This document shows positions 56,394 through 64,000 of a stretch of DNA of 64,000 bases, piece by piece. The notes below the pieces were generated by a model, which saw only the letters and a list, made by a program, of their open reading frames with translations, ran no database searches and was not told where the DNA came from. How positions within the stretch are numbered: position 1 is the stretch's first letter; every line of letters starts with the position of its first letter. Source of the DNA: Annona cherimola (Eukaryota > Streptophyta > Magnoliopsida > Magnoliales > Annonaceae); NCBI GenBank assembly GCA_030490835.1, contig CM059972.1, forward strand, positions 94,969,137 to 95,033,136, in the 5' to 3' direction. Both the position numbers and the translations under genes were made by a program.

Positions 56394-57512
56394 TAGGGGT
56401 GGGAATCGGGACGGGTCAGGGTGTGCCCAACCCTTTGACCCTACTTTTCAAAAATCTTTGACCCTACTTTTCAAAAATCTTGTTTGACCCTTATTTTTAT
56501 ATAAGGTCGGTTTGATCCTTATTTTTTTCTACTAGGTCTCGAGACAAAATTCGAGTCAGTATTGGGTCAACAGTTCGGGTAAAAACTGCGAGTCAAGTAA
56601 GAAGGTTTTAAGAATTTATGAACCTATCAAGTATAAAGACAAATCTATATTAAATTTAACTATTATATGCTTTAATCTATTACTAATCAGTCAAAGTAAA
56701 ATATAAATACTTAAATAAAACATGAATATTAGCACTGAATAAGAGTTTTTTTTATGTGAGAGATGAGAAAAAGGTCGGCGGTGCATATGTGATGCACTTA
56801 GTGTAAACTTCTATACGATGTCATCTACTGGATCACCTCTTCCAGCTTTTCTATAGTGGTAGGGACATGGCAGTCCCGTCGTACGCTGTTTGAGTACGAC
56901 ACACCCTTCGGTTGCAGGAAAAATAACCCTAGCTCATTTCTACGCATGGTAGACAAGACGCAAGTTGGAAGCGGGAAGCTGCTGGGGAGCATGGAGTAAG
57001 GTATGGGGTTTGCGCATACCTGGATGCTGATAGGGAGATGCAAGCAATAGCGCTAGCATTGGGAGGTGTGGATAGGGTCACCGTCCGTCGGGAGCAAGAA
57101 TCGTCGAGGTCTATAGAGCGGCTGCAGTGTGGAGTTGGCAGTCAGCGTCCCAAATGGCGAGACGGAATGGTTGTATGCTGCAATCGATGGCGTCTAGGGC
57201 AGCTTCCCTCCAAATCGTGACTTTAAGATCGATGGAATGCCCAAATGGTCTCCTCTACTGTGAAATCAATGAGAAGGCGAGAATTTTTTAGGTCCGCCCC
57301 GACCCGACTCAACCTGCTATTCTTTACAAAAATCAAATATCCGACTCGACCTGCTATTCTTTAAAAAACCAAATATCCGACCCGCCCCGACTCTCTAGTC
57401 TTGAAGAATATCAAATATCCGACACGACCCGCCGGGTATATAATCCCGCCCCGCCCTTGTATTAAATAGGTAGGGGCAAGTCACGAGTCGACCTCCCCAA
57501 TTCCCACACCTA
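56394..57512. mobile_element. hAT-like non-autonomous element, about 1.1 kb
   Basis: The ends TAGGGGTGGGAATCGGG (left) and TTAGGTGTGGGAATTGGGG (right, in reverse) form an imperfect inverted repeat, followed on both sides by 'gggtc' and 'gacccg' subterminal words as in the other hAT relatives here. The flanking 8-mers do not match well, so the target duplication has decayed. The interior has a higher-GC block (56780-57240) with no gene. Confidence 0.65.
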
Positions 57513-57831
57513 AATTTAGGAATAATGGTGAAATTATTTTTAATAATATTGATAAATTTAACTAAAAATCCCTAAATATTCTGAAATATGGTAACGGGAG
57601 AAAAAAGAGAGAAGAAAACAAACATCTTGAAATATAGTGAGGGAAAAAGAAAAAAAAGAGAAAAAATTCCGAGATACCGTAAAATATGATGAGGAAAAGA
57701 AAATAATAATAAAAAGGAGAAAAATTCCCAGATACCTTGAAATATGGTGAAGGAAATTTTTTTAAAAAAAACCCCTAAAGTCTTAGCAACCAAGGCTTAG
57801 CACCACAAGTGTAGAGAGTCACGACAAACGT

Positions 57832-59531
57832 GTTGGAATCAATGGCAAATTAAGCACAATCTGTGTTTTGATGATTAACAACTCAATTTGAGAATGCTTT
57901 GGGTACTAATATGATTTGTCGAAATTGTTTAAAGGCTAGAAAATTAAAAATCAGAATCTGACAAATCAAGTTGCAAGTCCAAGTCGACTCCATATGCGAC
58001 TTGGGTAAAGTGGCAGACCCAAGTTGACTCTACTATCGACTTCAAGAACTCAAACCTTCCAGCATTGAATTTTGGATCCAAGACAGATGAAGTCGCAAGT
58101 TCAAGTCGACTCCATCTGCGACTTGGGTGAAGTCGTAGACCCAAGTCGACTCTACCATCGACTTCAGATGTTCAAACTTTCCAGCGTTGAAACTGGGATC
58201 CAAGATAGGTGAAGTCGCACCTGAAGTCGACTCTATGTGAGACTTGGGTGAAGTCGCATCCCCAGGTCGACTCCACATGCGACTTGAGTGAAGTTGGAAC
58301 CCAAGTCGACCTAGGCATCCGACTTGAGTTAGAATGAAGATGAATATAGTCCAGACAAGAAAATCTACATGATATAATCATTCAAGATTATATTTTACTC
58401 AAGGAAAAATCATTTGGCTATTTCTATAGATTGCAAAATTAAGAAAATCAAAGCATTCTAAATCCAAGCCATGAAGACAAAACCTCCAAGAATAGTTGAA
58501 CATGCCAAAGTTTCAAGATTGAGTATTCAAGATCAAAAACATCAGTGGAAGGACAAATATAAGATGAATGTCAAGCAAGCAAGTTAATTTCCAAAGAAAT
58601 TCAAGTTCCATCAAGTGTATACAGAAAGTGAAGTCGCACCCGAAGTTGACTTCACCTGCGACTTGGGTCAAGTCCAAGACCAAGTCAACCTGAAGCAGGA
58701 ACTTGAAAATTGCTGGAGATCGAAGTCGCACCCCAAGTCGACTCCAGTATGCGACTTGGGTGAAGTCGCACCCGAAGTCAACTCCACATGCGACTTGAAT
58801 CGTAATAGTAGAAAAATTCGAATGTTGGCACTTAAAGTGCGTGCCACCTATTTTCAAACGTTGGAAATTACTTCACCGTTATAGAAAAAACATTCAAGTG
58901 GACGTGCAAAGGTGTGGAAAAATAGTGAGATAGAGCATTCATTGTGTTCATTTTCAATTCTCTAGAAGCATTAAGTGATCAACATCAATTTCAAGTGAAG
59001 AACTTTGATCCAACTCGCTGAAAGCCACATCGCTGATCAAATCATTCTTTCTACAAGTTCTTCCATGAGTTGAAATCTGTCTACACAACCTGTAAAGTGT
59101 AGTTTTTTATTTGATTCATTATCAGTGTTTGATACTTGGTTTGATATTGGTGATTTAAACCAAGTATAAGTAAAATAGCGTTGTGATTGGAGTGTGACTC
59201 GTCACCTACTTGTGTTGTACCGTGTGCAAGCCCCCTAGAGCTGGAATCTAGAAAAGATCTACTGCTCTAGTTATATTTGACAAATACAATAGTGGAACTA
59301 AAGTCACAACGAGTGTGAGCTTAGAAAAGTGGAGTAGGGAAGGTTGCTCGAACCACTATAAAATTTGTATTTATTGCTATGCTTTGCATATTTGCTTTTA
59401 CTGTTTTATTTATCTCTATATTCTTCATTTGTTTCATTAAGGGGGTTAAACTGAACACGGGGTTAAGCTTCTGATTAAGTAAATATTTTTTAAATACCCA
59501 ATTCATCCCTCCCTTCTTGGGTAATTGTCAT
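57832..59531 (+). mobile_element. probable solo LTR (copia-like), about 1.7 kb
   Basis: The left end TGTTGGAATCAATGGCAAAT followed by TTTTGATGATTAACAAC, and a right end with 'caattcatccctcccttcttgggtaattgtca', are typical wordings of long plant copia LTRs. No internal coding region is attached on either side. Flanking AAACG and AAACT are similar but not identical, so a target duplication is unproven. The interior contains the 122-bp tandem array described separately. Confidence 0.55.
57968..58330. repeat. 122-bp tandem array rich in AAGTCGACT words
   Basis: Units start at 57968, 58090 and 58212 (the third is diverged). Each contains AAGTCGACTCCA and TGCGACTTGGGT words, which are partly complementary to each other, so each unit can fold on itself. 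A further cluster of the same words lies at 58628-58800. Confidence 0.85.
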
Positions 59532-59834
59532 AAACTCGGGACCAAAAAAACGGTAAGAGGAGGAAAAAATATATATCATTATCATGATTTTGATGTTACA
59601 GTTAACTTGCTTGGATGATTTATAAAAGTGTATACATCTAGTTGGAAGACCATACACACAGACGCTATGTTGTTTTAGATATTTCATAAAAAATTGATCG
59701 TTAATGTAAATTAATGAAAATCACTTTTTAGATCCACTACTTATATGACTAAAAATTCAACATTTAATACAAAAATGATGGAATATGTTAAATTGAAAAA
59801 ATTATCACAACAATTTTAGGGTATCAATTTTTTG
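59532..59834. other. AT-rich sequence between LTR-like blocks
   Basis: Nothing recognised. Confidence 0.4.
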
Positions 59835-61575
59835 CCTTCTTTGGGGATAATGATAATATTCATTATCACCAAAGAAGGGGGGCAACTATTGATATCCACT
59901 TAAATGTGAACTTAAAATTTCAAATGAGCTTCTTATAGCAAGGCCCATAATCTTATTTAATAGTCTACTTATGAAATAATGAGCCTTTTTATATATACAT
60001 GTGCATGTCGACCTATATATTTGCAAAGCCCGAATGTAAGCAGGATTCACTTGAAGAGAGGGCTCCTAGTGCATGCAAGCCCATTTTATAAACAATGGTT
60101 ATTAATCATTATTATTGATCAAGATCAATTTGTATTTAAGATGAAGTGAAGAATGTTCTCTTGACACAACTTGAATGAAAGCTGCATGACAACGACTTGA
60201 ATTAGCTAAAATATTTAAAGTTTATGAGTTTTTATGGTCAAAATATATTTGACCAAGAAAAGAAGCGGGTTAGCAGCATTACAAATAAAAAAATGAAAAT
60301 TATAAGATCTAAGGCACTAAGTGAAGATCCAAGCCATCAAAATAATCAAGAGACACCAAGGAGGGTGGGCCCCATCCAAAATCAAGAAAAAATAAGTGAA
60401 AATCAAGACATGAATGAAGGACATAACATCAATGGCTAGAAAAAAGTTGACTTACTATCTTGACAAAACCATGGCCCCAAAGTGTTTTTTCAAAATCACC
60501 CACAAATTTATCAAGAAGGACTCTTTGAATTAAAATTTTGCAAAAAAAGTAATGGTGGAATTGTGTAAAATATTATCAAAACAAATTTTCAAACTTAAAA
60601 GGCTATAAATACCCTCTTTTCCCCCATTTTTAGGAGGGGTCATCCTTGATCCCAAACACCTGGCACCCGTTTGCACCCCAGCAAAAACCCATTGCATTTC
60701 CACCGTTTTAGTCCCAAAAATATGTTTGTCTTTTACCATCCCTCCTTGGCCATTTCCTCCCCTTTTCATTTTATTGTCTACATCTTCAAAAAAAAAATAA
60801 GAAAAATGATGAAGGCAACATCCCTGATCGTTTGCATCCCATTAATTCGCATGACATGTATTTATTCCTTCATGCATAAACGTCATTTTACTGTATTCAC
60901 GTCCAGCATTCTTTTCTTGTAAAATTTATTTGCCTAACACCCAACATCATAGCATCCAGCATCCTTTTCTAGATTCCTTTCCACATGTTATTGCATCTAG
61001 TATTGTTTAAAATAAAATAAAAATTCTTTTCAGCACATCATATAGCATCCAGCATTATTTCTTTAATTTTTTTTTTTTTTACATTGCATTCGGTCCATCA
61101 TGGCACATCGTCCTGTCTCGTTTTCTTAATTTTTTTTCCCATTTATATTACATTGGACCCGTTATCGTTCGACATTCCTTAAAAAAACGATGATTGAAAT
61201 CTAGACGTTAGCTTTCATCCGTTAAAATATTTTTTAAAATCTTCACAACAGACCTTATTGTTTTGTAAACTTTTTTTTTTAAAAAAAAAAAATCTTAGAC
61301 GATTATAAAAAATCTCATCTAGTTCCTAAATCCTCTTTCAAGATTAGGTTTGGGCCTCATAAAAAGCTTAGGAATTAAATTCCACCTTTCCGAACTTTTA
61401 TATATAAGACGTATGTTATTTCAACACTTCTAGGACCAATGCACTAGATAAAAAAATAAGGTTGTGTTTTTTCTTCTCTAGTTGCGAGTCTGTCAGATAA
61501 TCTCCATGTTTTAGTGCTTTGCTGTATATGGACAGACCACCCTAATTTGGTTTGTGGCGACTCAAAAAAAAAAAA
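59835..61575 (+). mobile_element. probable Ty3/gypsy (Tat-like) LTR with adjoining polypurine tract and primer site
   Basis: A hairpin (arms CCTTCTTTGG at 59836-59845 and CCAAAGAAGG at 59869-59878) ends in a polypurine tract AAAGAAGGGGGGC (59871-59883), and TGATATCC follows (59888), as at the start of a 3' LTR. About 1.65 kb downstream 'accctaatttggtttgTGGCGACTC' (61539-61563) resembles the LTR end and tRNA-Arg-type primer site of Tat/Ogre elements. A TATA-like CTATAAATACCC lies at 60603-60614. Calling the whole a Tat-like LTR is inference. Confidence 0.4.
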
Positions 61576-62264
61576 TATATTAATTTCATTTTCTATTTAT
61601 TATGTGTATCTATCTTTGCATGAATTTACCATTTACTAAATACTAACTGTACCTAACTAACACGTGTACTTATATTTGACTAACTCACATCATCTAAAAA
61701 TCTCTAAGAACTTGCACCATATAAAAAATGCATCATTCTTCTTTAACCTCTATGTTTATACTTTTTCTCTGTATTCACATCTCTAGTCTTGAACTTATCT
61801 TCTACATTTTTTTCATTTTTTATTTTGCACATTTCCTTAATGCGTTCTGCTAACTTCTAACAACAACTAACTAATGCATTTGTTTGACTAACTTTACATC
61901 ATATAAAAAAACTTTAATGTTTTGCATTATTTAAAAAACTTAACGTCCGCGTTTTCCTTCTTTGACCCCTATGTCTATACATTTTATATATTTTTATTTC
62001 TAATCTTGAACCCTTTTTCTGCACCTTTTATCTTTTTATTTTTCACATTTAATTTTTGCATCTTTCTCGCATCATATCTAACTAACTGCTGACTCGCATT
62101 GCATATTTAATTTTTCTATACCTTGCATCATATTCATTTTTTGTTCTCGCATATGCGCATTTGCTTTTCAGCCTTACACGAATCTGTTTTTATTTTCTAG
62201 CATTTTGCATTTTGCATATTTCATATTTGAGGCCCACTTATCAGCCCATCACAGCACGCCAAAA
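61576..62264. other. possible leader of a Tat-like element
   Basis: Rich in 'ttgcat' and 'gcat' words, with no frame. It fits the untranslated leader of the element proposed just upstream, but only weakly. Confidence 0.3.
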
Positions 62265-62525
62265 TTAATGTACTATAATATTATAAATATTATTTTATTA
62301 GAGGTGTATACCTACAATCTATAACCCAAATTTTATCATCATTTTAAAAAGATGTTTAATATATTTTTGAGTTTTAAAAATAGAGACATTTTGGTACTTT
62401 TTAAATGACTAAACTACCCCTATTTTTAAAAATAAAAAATATACAGATTTCTAAAAATGGTAAAATTTAGGTTATAGATTAAATACACCTAGATTAAGAG
62501 TTTTATAAAAAAAATATTTTCAAAA
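62265..62525. mobile_element. foldback MITE relative, copy near 62.4 kb
   Basis: The left arm ('gaggtgtatacctacaatctataacccaaattttatcat') pairs with the right arm ('atggtaaaatttaggttatagattaaatacacct'). The inner palindrome includes the TTTAAAAATAG and TATTTTTAAA blocks near 62375 and 62422. It is the same design as the elements at 6565 and 40983. Confidence 0.65.
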
Positions 62526-63424
62526 AAATAATAAAAATCGAAAATTTCAGTCATATGCATTGAAACAAATCCCACTTTTTTCGCACAAAACGATGCGACC
62601 TCATTTTATTTTCTCCCCTTTTGAATCGCATTGATTTTAAATATGGCAGGTGCCCTTCGAATCGCGTGCACTTTTTTTTTTTTTAAAAAAAGTTATTAAT
62701 CTAGATGTATAATTAGACAATTTCAGGAAACCGAAAATGCGGCGTGTCATGTTGCAGCAAAGTAATTTAATTTAAGTGTGTTTAAAAATCAATTAAGCAC
62801 AATTTAAGTACTTGGCTTCTCATAAGTTTATTTTAAGAGTTATAGTTAATATTTCTTTAGATTTTGAATCAATTAAAATAATTAATTTGGTTATTATATT
62901 ATACTTGTATTATGTTGACATAACGGTTCGAAATTATTTGAAACAGCGGTTGAACGGCCGACTGAATTTGGCATATCAGTAATTAATTGGGCTCTTTACG
63001 GGATTAGCTTCAGCCCAGTCCATGAGTCTGCTCGACTTGGCTCAGAAGGTATTGGGCGAGTCAGCCTAGGCACAAAACCAGCAGCAAGGAAAATACGGTC
63101 AGGGGCCAATTTGCAATATTCTCTTGGACAACGACTAGTTTCAACTTTCAAATCTCATACTGTGTTGTTTTGTAAAAATTCCCTAGATGGGTTTTCTGTA
63201 AAAATTTCAAAATCCCCAAAAACCCAATTCAAATGCGGACATTCCAACCGTGCATTTCTATATAAATATATATTTATTTGCTTTCTTTTAACTATTTAAC
63301 ATTTGATGGCTCACTTTACATGTATTTGTTATTAATGTCATATAAATTCCTCATAGAAATTATTTTTTTCATTCATATTTAAGCATATTCTCTTCTCTCT
63401 GAGAAGTGATCATGTTAGTTCGGA
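62526..63424. other. intergenic sequence, nothing recognised
   Basis: A stretch of more even composition at 62930-63110 has no domain on either strand. Confidence 0.4.
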
Positions 63425-63665
63425 TTTCAAAAAACTCGTTTATAATATTTTTTTGTTTTTCTTCGTGCACTTGTTTGTCTAAGTGTATTGAACATATAAA
63501 TCAAGTTTTACTATTTTTGGACATATATATTTTGAGATTTTTAAATTAAAATCTTTGAAAAAATATATACATATTTAAAAATAGTAAAATTTAGTTTATA
63601 TGCCAACTACACTTAGATAGACTAATGTATAAAAACAAAAAAATTGTGAATGGATTTTCCGAGGT
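63425..63665. mobile_element. foldback MITE relative, copy near 63.5 kb
   Basis: The arms CACTTGTTTGTCTAAGTGTA and ACTTAGATAGACTAATGTAT (about 63467-63486 and 63612-63631) pair, as do the inner 'aagttttactatttttggacata' and 'tatttaaaaatagtaaaattta' blocks. It is closest to the 40983 copy, with more decay. Confidence 0.7.
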
Positions 63666-64000
63666 AAGAGGATAATTCTTCATTTTTTTTAATTATAGTT
63701 GCAACTTAAATTGATGTGTGTACGTCGTTAAGCGATAGGGTGTGACAATGTCATGCGACATCTTTGTTTATCAATAACATTAATCTGGAGGGATAGATAG
63801 AGCATGAATTGTCATGGGGCGGAGATAAGAAAGCAGTCGCATTAGTGCAGAACACATGACAGATGTGTGACAGCACGGGCAATACAAAATATTTGGAATC
63901 CAGAAACAGATTAGAAGATGCTGTGAAAACCTATCCGAATGCTGCCACAGAACAAAAGGTAACGTTGGAAATGTTGGGATTCTCAAAATTATAATATATA
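63666..64000. other. window end, nothing recognised
   Basis: A 68-residue minus-strand frame (63780-63986) has no domain that I recognise. It could belong to something that continues past the window. Confidence 0.35.

Noticed and set aside
57968..58800. CRISPR-like array
   Set aside because: The window is plant nuclear DNA; the units are contiguous tandem repeats without spacers and no cas genes occur.

Overview
This window is nuclear DNA from a flowering plant. The evidence is AT-rich intergenic sequence, GT/AG introns with plant-type signals, two unmistakable plant nuclear genes (a UBA2-type hnRNP-like RNA-binding protein and nucleoporin NUP96), and a dense load of plant transposon families: hAT, Ty1/copia, L1-like LINE, tRNA-derived SINE and foldback MITEs. 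I cannot place it in a family or genus from the sequence alone. Only about 5 kb of the 64 kb is host protein-coding sequence; most of the rest is transposon or decayed repeat.

Layout. 1-13 kb: AT-rich sequence with two SINEs (2685-2991 and 3988-4255) in intact target-site duplications, TA-flanked MITEs (pairs at 5.4-6.0 kb and 8.46-9.17 kb), foldback and other MITEs, and an 802-bp hAT-like element (9797-10598). 13.2-19.2 kb: a 5.0-kb hAT element (13219-18186) with a decayed BED/hAT transposase gene and a perfect 8-bp duplication, and 18 bp further on a 1.0-kb non-autonomous relative (18205-19238). 20-28 kb: a long-TIR MITE at 20.0-20.5 kb, then about 6 kb with little recognisable content; some of it may be the spliced 3' untranslated region of the next gene. 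28.1-29.3 kb: intact UBA2-like gene, minus strand, single coding exon.

31.6-41.9 kb: NUP96, minus strand. Five coding exons can be joined by splice sites and reading phase; the first, start-bearing exon is not resolved. Its 3.9-kb intron holds a MITE and the 3' half of a LINE on the opposite strand. Its first intron holds a near-perfect foldback element. A 2.0-kb hAT element (42116-44127) with perfect 8-bp duplications sits just upstream of its leader.

44-64 kb: LTR-retrotransposon-like non-coding sequence with tandem repeats (44.7-47.9 kb), a decayed LINE (48.0-49.8 kb), an almost structurally complete but coding-dead Ty1/copia element with short LTRs (51063-55832), another hAT-like element (56394-57512), a probable solo LTR with an internal 122-bp tandem array (57832-59531), a probable Ty3/gypsy (Tat-like) LTR region (59.87-61.58 kb), and two more foldback MITEs near the end.

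The two host genes have no visible link: one encodes a nuclear RNA-binding protein thought to act in mRNA stability and stress responses, the other a scaffold subunit of the nuclear pore. The clearest cross-cutting pattern is that stop codons in the hAT, copia and LINE reading frames sit mostly where the family has Trp, Arg or Gln, as expected from deamination of methylated cytosine. I found no evidence of a wholly new biological system; the most informative structures are the hAT family with its nested and adjacent insertions, and the repeat insertions in and around NUP96.
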